A model generated the notes under the pieces. It was not told where the DNA came from and ran no database searches. It saw only the letters and a program-made list of their open reading frames with translations. A stretch of 64,000 nucleotides of DNA, taken from Cyanophora paradoxa. Its lineage: Eukaryota > Glaucocystophyceae > Cyanophorales > Cyanophoraceae. Shown here piece after piece: positions 1 through 11,010 of this stretch (position 1 is the stretch's first letter; each line of letters opens with the position of its first letter). The stretch lies in assembly GCA_004431415.1 (NCBI GenBank), contig QPMI01000047.1:62001-126000 (forward strand). The letters are read 5' to 3'. The position numbers and the translations under genes were made by a program.

Positions 1-3000
1 GCGAGCTGCCGCGCTGCCCTGACCGCATGCGACGCGAGCGGACGCTCAGCTCTCCACCACGCGATCCTCGCCGGCCGCGGCCATGAGGACGTCGCCAGGT
101 GCGACCGGCATCACATGTCCAGCTGCAGCTGAGATGGATCCGCTGACTCGCGCGCACACACGCGCGCGTGCGATTGCAGGCTGCTGCGCGCCAGCGGAGC
201 GCGCGCAGGCGAGCTGGTGCACTCGCCGACCGACGCGCTGCACCGCGCCGCCGAGCGCGGCGACACCGCGGCCGCCGAGGTGGAGCGCCTGCTCGCGGCG
301 GGACTGGACCCGTCCTCCGCGGACCCGCGCAAGGCCCGCTGGCGCGGCGAGGACGGCGCCGACGTCGACGCGCCCTCGTTCGGCTCCGCCGTCTGCGCCG
401 CCGCGCGCGCCGGCGCCGCCGCCCTCGTCATGCGGCTGCTGGAGCGAGAGGAGGCGCGGGCCTGGGAGCAGCTGCCGTCGTCGTCGGAGGGGCGGGCCGG
501 CGCCGGCGGCGAGGGCGAGGGCGTCAAGGTGCGTATCGCGGGGCACCTGGCGCGCAACGGCGAGCGCTTCTCGGACGCCCTCCTCTTCGCCGCGGCGGAG
601 GGCGGGAACGCCGCACTGCTGCGCTGGCTCCTGGACCGCTACGCCGGCGACTGGGACGACTCGCGCCCCGTCATGATCAGCCGCGCCTCCGCCGACTCGG
701 GGGCGGACGAGGCGGTGAACGATCGCATGGCCTCCCGCTTTCCCATGGTCCGCGAGCTTTAAACTGCGCATGCTCTTGTTCGAAGTTTCGTTCTATATTC
801 TAACGCCGGACAGCTCTCGATGCGGACGACTCCGCTGCACGGGGCCGCCTTTGCGGGGCGCCTCGATATCGTGCGGTGCCCGCTTTTCAGTGTTCTACCG
901 CCCGCCCCCCCCCCCCCCCCCTCCCCCCCGCCCCCCCCACCCCTCCATCTTGTCACCGAGCGGGTACCCCCAGGTACCTCGTGGAGGAGAGGCACGTGGA
1001 CCCGGACCCCCAGCATGCCGTGCTGGGTACCCCCTCCAGTGCGCTTGTACCCCCCGCCCACCCCCCTCCCCCTCCCCTGCCCACCCCGGCCTCAGGTGCG
1101 CGGCGCGGCACGGGTGGGAGGGCGTGGTGCAGTACCTCTGCGCGAGGGGCGCCGGCGCCAAGGAGCCCTACGGGGCCGACGACCCGTGCGAGGGCCGCCC
1201 CCTCTTCGAGGCGGCGCGGCTCCTCCAGCGAGGCACGGACTCGGCGTGGCCGCCGCTGCTCGACGCCGTCGGAAACGGGCACGTCGGCGCGGCCCGGCTG
1301 CTCGCCGCCCGCGGCGCCAGCCTGCGCGCCAGGGGCCGGCCTCGGGCCTTCGAATTCGAGACGGGCGGGGACCCCCCCGAGGCCCTCCTCACGCCCCTCG
1401 AGGTGCCCTGTACCCCTCTAGACTTTCTCCCTTCCGCGCCTCCGATTTCTCGATGTACACAGGTCGCTGCGGCGCGGGGCCAGAACGGCTCCATAGAGTG
1501 AGTCCCTCCGCTGTCCCCGCGCGCGGTGCCCTGGCCTGGTCTGATATCGATGTACCCCGCCAGGTGGCTGCTGGAGCAGGGGGCCCCCTTGGCCCCCGTC
1601 GGGGCGTCGGCGCTGTACCTAGCGGCGCGGGGCGGCCACGAGGCGACCTGCCGCCTCCTCGTCGCCCGCGGCGCCCCCGTCAACGGCAGGTGCGGCCAGA
1701 ACAGCCGCACCCCGCTCCACGGCATTGCCGCGGGGTACAGCAGGCCCTGCGTCCTGTGCGCGCGATCCCGTACCTTTACCTCCTTCGAAACCACGGCTGA
1801 TCTGATATATATCGATCCATCTCCCCAGCGCTCTGCTGGAGCTCGGCGCGAATCCGGAGGCGCGGGACAGGGCGGGCGCCACGGCGCTGCACGCGGCGCT
1901 GGCGGAGGGCTGGCGCCGGCGGGCCGGGCCGTCGCGCGGCTTCGACTGGAACAGGGGGGAGCCGGACCCGGACGCGCTCGAGGCCGAGTCGGAGAGGCTG
2001 AGGCGGGAAAGCGGGGACCCGGAGGGGTGGGCGGCGCGGGCGGCTCTGGAGGCGCTTGAGGAGCGGGACCGGGTCGACGCGGTCCGGGCGCTGCTGGAGG
2101 GGGCGGCGGGGCGGCGGGCCAGCGCGGCGGCGGCGGAGGCCTCCGGGGAGGGCGGGGCGCCTCTGCACCTGGCCGCGTGGGGCGCGGCCCCCGCAGAGGT
2201 CTTCGGGTGCCTTCTCTTCATGCTTAAGCTTGCCTCTAGATCTGCTCACGTTGGATTGCTTCGCCTGCGCAGACTGCTGATGGCGGCGGGGGCGGACGTG
2301 AACGCGGAGACGGCGGGCGGGTGGACGCCCCTCGCCCTCGCCGCCGGCCGCTGCGCCGCGCCGGTCCTCTCGCTGCTCCTCTCCCATGGGGCCGACCCCG
2401 CGCGGTGCCCTCGGAATCCCTCCAGGCGCCTGCCGGAGACGCCCTTCGCGCCCGGACCGCCCCTCTGCGAGGCGGCGCACCGCCCGGCGGCCCTCCGAGC
2501 GCTCCTCGGGGCCGGGGCCGACCCGAATGCAGCCGACGCCGACGGCGCCACGCCGCTCCTGCGCGCCCTCCTGCGGCGCGCCCCCGACGCCTGCCTGGAG
2601 ATCCTGCTGGAGGCCGGGTCCGACCCCGGCCGCCCCTGCGCCCGCTTCGGCGCGCCCCTGGTCGTCGCGTGCGGCTACGAGTCCCGCGGGAGCTCGAGCG
2701 TCTGCTGCCCGCCTCGCTCGCCGGCCATCGTGCGGCGCCTGCTGCAAGGCGGCCGGGCGGATCCGAACGCGAAGGACACGGAGGGGGCCACGCCGCTCGT
2801 TCGCGCGCTGCGCCACGGCAGCGGCGCCGACGGCGAGGCCATCGTGTATGCCCTCGCCTCCACCTTGACCGCTGCGCTCAGAACACGATCCCCGCCGCAG
2901 GCACGCTCTGCTGGACGCAGGGGCGTCGCTCAACGTCGAGTCTCCTTGGGGCACGCCGCTGCACGTCGCCTGCTACTACAGTGCGCAGAAACGCGAACGT

Positions 3001-4440
3001 AACATTTCTTCGCATTTCCGAAATTGAATTTTCCGCAGGCGATTTCCTCGGCGACGATCGCGACGATCGCGACGGCGACGGGCGGAGGCCGCAACGGGAG
3101 CCGCTCTCGCCTTCGGTGGCGGGTCGATTGCTGTCGATGGGGGCCGACCCTAACGCGCTCGCGGCGGCGGGGCGCCTCGGGGTCTGCAGCCCGCTCCACG
3201 CCGCTGTCCAAGTGAGCCGCATTAGATCTGCTCAGCGTGATCATGAGGTGAACTTCGCTGAAATTCGCGTGTGCAGGTCGGGCCGGCCTCGAGGGCGGAG
3301 GAGCTGGTCCGGATACTGCTGCGGGCCGGCGCGAACCCAAACGCCGCGACGCTGGCAAACCCGGGCGAGGCGGGGGAGCAGCAGGAGGGCACCGGCGAGA
3401 CGCCGATCGCGCGGGCCCCGACCCCGTGCGGCCCCCGCTCGAATCTAGAATTTAAATTTTAAAGGAGATGATTTTAGATTAAACACATGAGATCTTCAGA
3501 GACAGTAAATAAATGTGCAGATAAGCGTATAGAAATTAAACGAAGCTGAGGCGGCGCAGGGAAATCGCGCGCCTGCTCCTGGAGGCGGGGGCGGCCCTGG
3601 ACCCGGCCTCCGTCCCCGGCGCCGGCGCCGTCTCGCCCCTCCTCACGGCGCCCGCCGGCCCCGTCCTGAGGCGCGCGGGCCCCAGCCCCCCCCCCCCCCC
3701 CCCCCCCCCCCCGTCCCTCTGATTTAAGCGTGCAGGATGCTGCTCGAGGAAGAGGCTGCGCGGCTCGGGCCGCCGGGGCCGCCCGCCCCGCCGCCACGCG
3801 GGCCCCCCGGCCCCAGTACGGGCGGCACGGCCCGCTGGTCGAGGCGCGCCCTGCCCTGCAGCCAGGCCTCCCGCCGTTTTCTCGGGGCCGCTGATCATGA
3901 GCCGTTATTTCGCAGAGGATGGACGGCATTGCGGCGGGGTGCGCAGATTGCAATTTTAACTGAACTTGTCTGCTGCTCGTCATTAATTGCAATTGCTGCA
4001 TCCCGCAGCTTCGCGGCGGCCGCGCGGCGCGCAGAGGACGCCGAAACAGCCGCGTGCGCTAGCCCCTTCGTAAACAGAGCGCATAATTAGCATCGCCTGA
4101 CGTCGACGTCGCGATCGCGCGCGCGCGCCAGGCTGGCGCTCGACCTGCTCCTCCTCTGCGAGGGCCCCATCCCCGCCGCCGACCTCGAGGCCCGAAGCGC
4201 CGCGGCGGCCGCCCGGCCCGCCCTCGCCTCCGCACGGCGCCTCCTCGCCCTCGAGGGCCGCCTCATGCAGCCGCCCGACGTCGACCCCGACCCGCGTCCC
4301 GGGGCGGAGGAGGACGGGGGGGCGAGCAGCTGCAGCCCCGGGCCCCTGCTGGAGGCCTGCGGCGCCGGCTTCCGCCTCACTGCCCTCCGCCTCGCCCGCT
4401 CCGCGGAGGACCCCCAGTCCGCCCCTCTCGGATCGAGCGC
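1..4440 (+). other. Ankyrin-repeat coding region with short C-rich introns
   Basis: Ankyrin signatures in order: LHHAILAGRGHEDVA (about 46-98), DALHRAAERGD (about 232), TPLHGAAFAGRLDIVR (about 826-875), YLVEERHVDPD (exon from 974), CAARHGWEGVVQYL (about 1097), WLLEQGAPLA and ALYLAARGGHEATCRLL (about 1564-1660), TALHAALAEGW (about 1880), LLMAAGADVNAETAGGWTPL (about 2277), LLGAGADPNAADADGATPLL (about 2510), LLSMGADPNALA (about 3128) and LLRAGANPNAA (about 3316). Confirmed introns are 99-179 and 876-973. Other introns are inferred where the ankyrin frame jumps across stretches with stops or poly-C. Confidence 0.75.
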
Positions 4441-7425
4441 TTAAATTTCTTCTGAGCGAGGCGCAGGGAGGCGCTGCCGCACGCGGTGCGGGGGGGGCCC
4501 CGCGTCCTCGGCGCCTGCCTCGCCCTCATCGCCCGCGGTCCGCGTCCGGGATCCGCCACGCCGCCTCAAGCTCAAGCCCGACCGCGGGCTCAGGGGCGGA
4601 CCCGACGCGGGAGGAGGAGCCCTGCGCCGGCGCCGGCTCCGCGCGCGATCGCGATCGGGATCGCCGCGTGATCGTCCAGGCGAGCGAGCCCGTCCCTCCA
4701 ATTCGAATTCGAATGCATCCGTGTGAACTAAATTAAACCCGCCCCGCCCCGGCCGGCAGCTGCACCCGGACGTCTCCTTCCAGGCCGCCCTCAAGCGCGC
4801 CGCCGGCGCCCGCGACCTCTACATCTGGTAGCCCCCCTCCCCTTCCCCCCCTCCCTCCCCCTCCCAAATCGAAGATTTAGAGAGCAGCGCGGACAGCGCT
4901 GCGAAGCGAAGCAAGCTTTTAAGGCTGCGCCGAGGCGTTAACATTAGCGGCTCTGCAATATGGGGCGCGCTACTACGACGTCTCGCATAATTCTAGATCT
5001 AGATATGCTACGACGTCTAGATCTTACATAATAATGCATCTGCACCCTCTCCGGCTTCAATTTGTCCCTGATCGGTGGCTCGCGCGCTCTGCGACTCTCG
5101 CGGGCTCCAGCTACGGGGAGGGCGACGAGGCCTTCGCGGGGCGGCTCGCGCGGGGCCTCGAGGAGGCGCACGTCACCTGCCGCGTGCGCGCGACGAGCTC
5201 CCTCCCTTTCCCCCTTCCTTGCGAGACGTCCGGCCCCGCGGCGCGCGCGTGCATGTGCGCAGGTCGCCGAGCCCCATCGCGATCGCGAGCCCGGGCTCGA
5301 GCGGGGACCCGACGTCGAGGTGAGAGCGCGGCTCCGGCTCCATCCGCCCCTCTTTCTACAAAGCAACGTTGCACTGCGCTGCGCGTTGCGCAGGAAGCGG
5401 GCCCCGATCACGACCCGGAGCCGCTGCGGCGGGCGCAGGCGCTCGTCTTCGTCGCGGCGCCCGCCGCGTGCTCCTCCCCCCGCTGCCGCGCCGCCCTCGC
5501 CGCCGCCCGCGCCCTCCGCCGCCCCGTCTTCCCCCTCTGGCGCCAGGCGCGGCCCGCCCCTTTCTCCTAATTATATAAGCTTCCTCTGGTGTGCTCTATA
5601 AGCTTTTAATAAGTCCGCCCCTTTCTCCTAGTTATATAAGCTTCGAAATTCCTCTGGTGTGCTCTGACTGCAACTCGCGCCACGCAGCAATGCCCCCTCG
5701 ACGACGAGCTGCAGGCCCGCGCGCTGCTCTTCTCTGCCGCACGAGGCAGCGCCCTCCGAATCCGTCGACTCATCGCCCTCTGTTTGCAGGGGTACCTCCT
5801 GAAAAGCCAGTTCGCGTGCGCGCGCAGATTCTTTCTTTGGCTTCCTCTCTCTTTCCTGACCTCTCCCGCCCCCGCCCATCCGTCTCGCAGGGACTTCACG
5901 ACGTGCCCGCCCTTCAGCTTCTTTGACCTGCTCTCCCTCCGGAATTGCTGAGTTCCCGACCCGTCGACGCCGCAGGGACGAGCTGCTGGAGAGGGGCCTC
6001 GCGGCCTTCGCGCACACCATCTCCCACCACCTCTCCGGCGCCTCCACGGGCGCAGCGGGGGCCGCGGGGGCCGCCGAGGCGGCGGCGGTGGCGGCGGCTG
6101 CGGCCGTCCTCGCGCTGCCGGGGGCCCGGTGCGACCCGGAGGGGTCTTCGCCCTTTCTCTTCGTGTGGTTCCACAAGGCGGACGCTGCGTTCGCGGGGCA
6201 GCTCGCCCGCGGCCTCGCCCACCGCCGCGCCCCCTGCTGGCTCGAGCACCCCGTGCGCAGTCCATCAACGTGTATTATAATTAGAGCTTCGAATTCAAGA
6301 TTAATTAGAAATCTAGAGCTTCGATGCCACGATATCGATGAAGCTGCTGAATCGGTGGTGATCGAAGTATATACGATGAAGAGATATCAAAGCTATATGC
6401 ACTAGAGCTTTATGTGCAGGGTTGCTGATTTATCTGACCGCAGGGCGTGGCGAGCTCGAGCTCGGGGTCGCCCTCCAGCGGGGACGGCGACGAGGGCGCG
6501 AGAGCCGTCGTCAAGGTCGGACCTAGGCCTCCGCGCGCCTTATAATTAGCTAGCGGATCGGACGCGCGCTGGCGCTGACCGCCCGCTCGCTCGCGCCCGA
6601 CCAGTGCGCAGCCTTCGTGCCGATCCTCTCGCCGGCTGCCGCAGGGGACCCGTCTCTCAGGGACCGCCTGCAGGCAAGGCCTAGGGCGCTTTCGAATTTC
6701 GAAACTAAGCTTAAAAGAGAAGCTTGCTTGAATTCAAACCAATTAGCGATCCCACGGATATGATACGAGCTTAACGAATTTTTTCGAATGCTATTGACAG
6801 CTTGCGGAGCTGAACCAGCGGCTCGTCCGGCCTATCTTCCTCGCCGACTCGTGGGTACATATATATTCGCAGCGGTCGAAGTCTTGTGGGGGTACTGATC
6901 GTTTTTCGGCGCAGGCGTCCGAGCTCGAGGATCTCCTCGCGGGGGAGCGTTCCTTCGTGTTTTTCGCGGAGGGGAACGTCGCCCTGCTCGCCGTGAGCTT
7001 GGGCTGTACCCCCCCCCCGCGAAAACGCCCTCGGCGTGAGACTAACGTACCCCCAGACCGTGGACGAGCTCGCGGCGTCCGTCCCGCGCCTGCGGCCGCC
7101 GCGCGCGAGCGGGCTCCCGGGTCCGGCCGCGGTGCCGGGGGCGCAGAGCCGGGGCGAGGATGTTGGCGAGGCCGGGCTGGCGGAGAGGCAGCTGCGGGCG
7201 CGCGTGGCGGCGGCGCGGCGGCGCGTGGCCGAGCTTGAAGCCCGCCTTTCGTCCCTGGCCATGGGCTCGAGCGCGAGCGAGCAGACGCCGACGCGAGCCA
7301 GCGCTGCGCCAGCGCTGCAGCGGGCGCCGGGGCGAAGCTCGGGCTCTCGCGATCGAGCCAACGTCGTCCCCCGCCCGCCCTCAAAGACCCCCCCGCCCGG
7401 CTCGCAGACTTGCTGCGTGTTCTAG
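1..7425 (+). CDS. Ankyrin-repeat / double TIR-domain protein, multi-exon, 5' end outside window
   Basis: The open frame enters from the left edge and is carried by many short exons. The first junction is clear: codons 1-98, an 81-bp GT-AG intron (99-179), then exon from 180, giving a continuous ankyrin reading (EDVARLLRASG..). Further ankyrin units (TPLHGAAFAGRLDIVR, LHLAAWG, AGADPNAADADGATPLL, RAGANPNAA) run to about 4.4 kb. Two TIR-like blocks follow at about 4.8-5.6 kb and 6.1-6.9 kb, and the protein ends at 7425 in CCVF. Ankyrin repeats usually bind partner proteins, and TIR domains signal by self-association or NAD cleavage, so a cytoplasmic membrane-anchored sensor or adaptor is inferred. 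Only some exon limits are phase-checked, and one gene rather than two adjacent ones is an inference from continuity across the 4.83-5.11 kb intron. Confidence 0.7.
901..950. repeat. C-rich homopolymer tract inside an intron
   Basis: A nearly pure run of C with a few T and G lies in intron 876-973 of the ankyrin gene. Similar tracts occur at about 3687-3713 and 15044-15083, also in or next to inferred introns. Confidence 0.8.
4740..5570 (+). other. TIR-like domain 1 (coding segment)
   Basis: An exon ending near 4829 reads ARDLYIW at its end, with a GT at the stop-containing position. An acceptor near 5110 continues with YGEGDEAFAGRLARGLEEAHVTC, reconstituting the start of a TIR fold (DLYIxYxxxDxxFAxxLxxxL). 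After further small introns, 5430-5540 reads AQALVFVAAPAACSSPRCRAALAAARALRRPVFPL. This matches the TIR/TIR_2 segment in which a Ser-rich loop is followed by W/RCxxEL and a PVxPL strand. The glutamate often found after the Cys in catalytic TIRs is replaced by Ala (CRAAL), so NADase activity is doubtful. Confidence 0.6.
5554..5665. repeat. Short direct repeat, two imperfect copies
   Basis: Copy 1 (5554-5597) and copy 2 (5615-5665) both run from CCGCCCCTTTCTCCTA through TTATATAAGC to CCTCTGGTGTGCTCT. Copy 2 carries a small insertion. The pair lies in an inferred intron or linker of the TIR gene. Confidence 0.8.
6120..6850 (+). other. TIR-like domain 2 (coding segment)
   Basis: At 6145-6250 the frame reads PFLFVWFHKADAAFAGQLARGL, a second TIR start that is clearly related to domain 1 (DEAFAGRLARGLEEA). 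It continues over introns with CAAFVPILSPAAAGDPSLRDRL (about 6607-6672) and LAELNQRLVRPIFLADSW (about 6800-6853). The two TIR starts share AFAGxLARGL, so the pair probably arose by internal duplication. Exon borders here are estimated. Confidence 0.5.
6910..7425 (+). other. C-terminal coiled coil and CaaX-type tail of the ankyrin-TIR protein
   Basis: Segments SELEDLLAGERSFVFFAEGN and VDELAASVPRL lead into a helical heptad-like stretch rich in Ala, Arg and Leu (VAAARRRVAELEARLSSL, about 7200-7260). A low-complexity Ser/Pro/Arg region follows, then the final residues SQTCCVF before the TAG at 7423-7425. A terminal C-x-x-F fits the protein geranylgeranyl/farnesyl transferase recognition pattern, which suggests membrane anchoring. 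This is inferred from the last four residues only. Confidence 0.55.
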
Positions 7426-7833
7426 CTTTCTGCGTGGTCACTGAGCAGTCACTTTAGCTCACAGGGCAGCGACGTTTATCCGACGATGATCTGTACACGT
7501 AGCAAGAGCGATCTTTACACCTATCTGCAAGGCTTATAATCAAGTATCTGCAGCTTGTATTTACTAAGCAATATCAATTATAAGGTGCGACGTCGAACTT
7601 AAAAAATAATGCATATGCTGGCAGATCGAAAGTTCGAGGTACGGTCGGCTAATTATATAAAAAGAAAGAAATTTAAAGTTCTGTCGCGCTATATAACTTC
7701 ATCTAACTCAGAGGCTCTCTCGAGGTCGGCTAAAAAAAAAAGAAAGTTCTTTCGCGCTCACTAAATCTACATCTCTACTTTTGAAATCTGAGCTAAGCCC
7801 GGAGCCGGTTACGAGAGAGTCGCCATCTCATGA
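7426..7833. other. Intergenic, AT-rich, between convergent host genes
   Basis: No coding signal seen. The stretch separates the 3' end of the plus-strand ankyrin-TIR gene from the 3' end of the minus-strand REC gene. It is AT-richer than the flanking exons and holds two similar AT-rich patches (about 7660-7690 and 7730-7760, each with a GAAAG..AAAGTTCT core). Confidence 0.6.
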
Positions 7834-8690
7834 TCACTCCGCGTCGCGATCGCTGGCCATGGGCTGCAGGCCAATTGCAAGGAAGGGGCACGAGGGGTCG
7901 TGGGGCAGGAGGGAGAGCGTCTTCGCGACGACGGCGCCGAGCCCCTCCTGCTTGGACAAGGCGCGGTCGAATCCCGCGGCGCTGCACTGCTCCCGCAGGG
8001 GCCGCGCGCGCACGTCCAGAGAGGTCCAGAGCACGAGGGCCGATCGGCAGCTCGAGGGCGCACCGCCCCCGCTCGAGCTCGGCCTGCCCGCCTCCGCACG
8101 GCGTATCGCCTCGGCGGCCTGGTCATGATCATGCGGACCGGGCAGGGTGTCAGTGATATCGCGATTTCGATCGGGAGCAGACAATTTAAGCGCAGGAAAC
8201 ATGAGAAGGGGTTGGGAAGGCACCTCGAGCCCCGTCAGAACTGGCATCTCGCAGTCGAGCACGCAGACATCGAAGGGACGGGCTCCGGCCGCGAGCAGCT
8301 CGCAGAAGGCCTTCACCGCCTCCTGTACACGCGAAGGAGGAAGAGGGAAAACGGAAAATAAGAAAATGAAATCGAAGGCGACGCGCGCGCTGCTAGGCTG
8401 GGCCGGCCCCGGCCCCAGGCTAGAGCTAGCGCCTGAGCTTCTCATAGATCATTAAATTCAAATTTGGGGACCGTCGACGTCGATGCGGGCCGGCACAAGC
8501 GCGCACCCTGCCATTGTTCACGGATCGAACGGATCCCTTGGGGCACGCGGCGCCGAATGCGCGCTGGGCGATGGCCCTGTTCATCTGTGCACGAGAGTCT
8601 TAATTCGATTTGAAAGAGGTGATCATGAAGGCGTCTATGGAGTCTTTAATTGAGCTGCCGGGCTCGGATTCGTGATAAATAAAGCACCTC
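7834..8690 (-). CDS. Response-regulator receiver (REC) domain protein, four exons, 5' end unresolved
   Basis: Four phase-consistent exons on the minus strand assemble one canonical receiver domain. An exon ending at 8688 carries ILIADDNE (acidic pair). 8584-8507 reads MNRAIAQRAFGAACP..VNNGR. 8322-8224 reads EAVKAFCELL..FDVCVLDCEMPVLTGLE, with the phospho-acceptor Asp. 8118-7834 reads AAEAIRRAEAG..ALVLWTSLD..GFDRALSK, with the conserved Thr/Ser and Lys. Each junction has GT-AG borders, and joining them restores NGREAV and GLEAAEAIRR. The full set D-D, D, T/S, K is present, so phosphotransfer is plausible. In eukaryotes such domains usually sit at the end of hybrid histidine kinases. No kinase domain was recognised upstream (above 8690), so the N-terminal part is unknown. 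Confidence 0.75.
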
Positions 8691-8699
8691 ATTATCGTC

Positions 8700-9785
8700 A
8701 GCAATAAGGATTTGAAGCCGGCAGGAGCAGAGCGGCCTCGCGATTGCAATCCGGCTCGATGCTTGGCACCCCAATCGCGATCGCGAGCTCCGCCACTTGC
8801 ACGCGCGGTCAGCATCGGCCCCCGCGATGCACGTATACATGTCAACGTGTATGGTGGCCATATGCATGCATATGAAGCGGTCAAGGCATCTGTCCACATG
8901 CACAGGCGCCGTACTGCAGCTGGTGCCACTATCGCCTCGTACGCGTACGGAAGAATTTGAAGTCGAGGTGCGGGCGGTCCTTGCCGGACCGTCAAGCTTG
9001 ACAACGCCGCGGGCGGTACCGGTGCGACAAAGGTAATTGCAGGGCACAGAGGCTCTGCGCGCCGTCTGCAGCCGCCGGCTATGGCCAACGAAGTCGCGAT
9101 CGATCGCTTCCACTTCGACGTCCAGGGATATCGACGCGCAGAGATGGACGGACCGCCGCCGGTTTCGAGTCGTTTGCGTCCGCGGCGGCGCCGGCGGACG
9201 CAGGCCCGAGGGACCCGAAGCTAAGGGATCGTACATTCCATGCTTACGGTCATTTTGCCAAGTTGCCAGGGTTGAGGCCCGCGCTGGAGCGCCGGCGGCC
9301 GCTCCGAGAGCTCTAGATACTGAGATCTTGAGCTGAAGTACTGGCGCAGCAGCTAGCACTGCAGGCTGCAGCCCCGGGCCCAAGCCTAGTAGGACGAGAT
9401 TCCCGATCGCAAAGAATTTGAAGCTCAAAATCTACGGTCATCTACCAGCTGCAGCTGCAGCCTGCAGGCAGCAGACTCAGTGACTGCAGCAGACTCTGAG
9501 ATGCTGGCCAGATGCTGGGCCAGCCTGGCACTATATATATATACTGTAGAATCTGTTAATTTAGTACAGGAAAATAATTAGTACTTCGCCAAAACTGCCA
9601 CTTTAGCGGCTGGTAAATCTTTAGTAGGTCGGTCTTCGCAGGGCTTTTAAAATTTGTATGGCGGAGACGGGGCTACCCCTACAAAATCTCGGCTTTAGCA
9701 GGCGGGAAATATTTAGTAGATCGTCCAAAAACTTTTCATTTAGTACTATAAATATGCAGCCTACTAAATATTTCTAGCTCTCCAG
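8700..9785. other. Upstream region of the REC gene, no confident coding exon
   Basis: Long frames exist on both strands, but none resembles a known domain and the sequence is rich in short palindromes (CTGCAG, CGATCG, CATATGCATGCATATG). From about 9540 the DNA becomes AT-rich with repeated TTTAGTA / TACTAAAT words. It may hold 5' exons of the REC gene or remnants of transposable DNA. Confidence 0.4.
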
Positions 9786-9787
9786 TA

Positions 9788-10046
9788 CCGTGTAACAGAA
9801 TATTAGTTCGCGCATAATATTAGTTCGGTACCAAATTAGTGCGTTTTTTGCCGTGAAAACGCACTAATTTGAGACCGCACCAATAAAAGGACACTAAGAA
9901 AATGCCGTAGGGGTACGGTTTGTACCCCTCGCCCCAGACACTGGAAACGAAAAAACGCACTAATTTGAGACCGAACTAATTCCTTTGGTCGGGGTCGGGG
10001 TCTAAAAACGAACTAATATCGTGCGAATTAATATTGTGTTACACGG
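9788..10046. mobile_element. Small mariner-like MITE with TA flanks
   Basis: The ends are inverted: CCGTGTAACAGAATATTAGT on the left pairs with the reverse of ..ATTAATATTGTGTTACACGG on the right. Both are flanked by TA (9786-9787 and 10047-10048). The inversion extends inward imperfectly (AATTAGTGCGTTTTTT against AAAAAACGCACTAATT). At 259 bp with no coding capacity, it fits a non-autonomous Tc1/mariner-type element. The TA duplication is seen, but the superfamily is inferred. Confidence 0.7.
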
Positions 10047-10924
10047 TATAGTACGAGGCTGGCATCCTGCAGCTGCAGCCTGCAGCCTGCCGCAGTGCAG
10101 GCTCAGCCAGCTGCAAACTGAGCGTTAATGAGGCAGTGCGGCCTGTGAGGCTGTGCATGCATATATGCCATGATCGACGGACACAGTCACTGATGAGTCA
10201 CTGACTCAGTGAGTGTGTGGCACTGCAGCTGTGTGCACTGTGCAGCGGGCCCGCCGGCGGGCCGCCGGCGCCGCGGGCCAGCGGCGCCGGCAGCGGTACT
10301 AGTACCCGGGTCCGACGGTCACCGGGTCCCGGGACCGTACTACGCATATACTACTAGGCTAGTACGGTGAAGCTCCGGTCCGGAGTCTCCGGATCGATAT
10401 CCGGTCCATAATCCGGATCATCGATATACCGTAGTACCGGTATCCGTGATCATCATAGTATCGGCCCTACAGTCCTACTATCCGATGATCGGAATCATCG
10501 GATCTGTATGATACTGTATCATATAAGGTCCGGCGACTCCGGCCCGGCGCGGCGGCCAGGCCAGAAAAGCGGCTCAAAAGCCTGGCCAGCTGGAAACAGC
10601 GGCGCGTGGCCAGTGGGGAGGGGCGCAACCGGGCCGCAAATTTGGCCCGCAAGTTCCGCAACCCCCTCCCTGCCTGGCCGCCGTGTGGCCGGACCTATCC
10701 GAGCAAGTTTTTTTATCATCACTGACGACTCACTGACGAGTCAGTGACGAACACGTCACTGAGTCAGTCAAGTTTCTAGATCATTTTTGTTGGCGTTTCC
10801 GGCCCCTGAATTTCGAATCGGGCCCTGAATCCCTGATAGATTTCCCAAATGGTCCGGAATCTCGCGATTGAATAAAAAACTTGAACACTGAGCTGTGAAT
10901 AGCCTGTGATAGCAGTTGCAATTG

Positions 10925-11010
10925 GATCCCGACTCCCGACTCCCGGGTCCCGACTCCCGAGTCCCGACTCCCGAGTCCCGAGTCCCGACTCCCGAGTCCG
11001 GATCCCGGAC
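10925..11010. repeat. CCCGACT/CCCGAGT heptamer array
   Basis: About eleven near-perfect tandem heptamers alternating TCCCGAC and TCCCGAG. Related arrays, partly in the opposite orientation, occur at about 12225-12375, 13395-13412 and 53140-53192. Confidence 0.85.

Noticed and set aside
8646-9428. 260-residue minus-strand frame upstream of the REC domain
   Set aside because: Only its last codons (ILIADDNE) match a receiver domain. The rest is compositionally like the palindrome-rich intergenic DNA and shows no kinase motif.
10190-10780. CTGATGA / CTGACGA words near short stems, looking like hammerhead ribozyme cores
   Set aside because: The required GAAA after stem II is missing (GAAC or TCAG instead), and the stems are only about 3 bp. 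Explained by repeated TGACTCA-type words.
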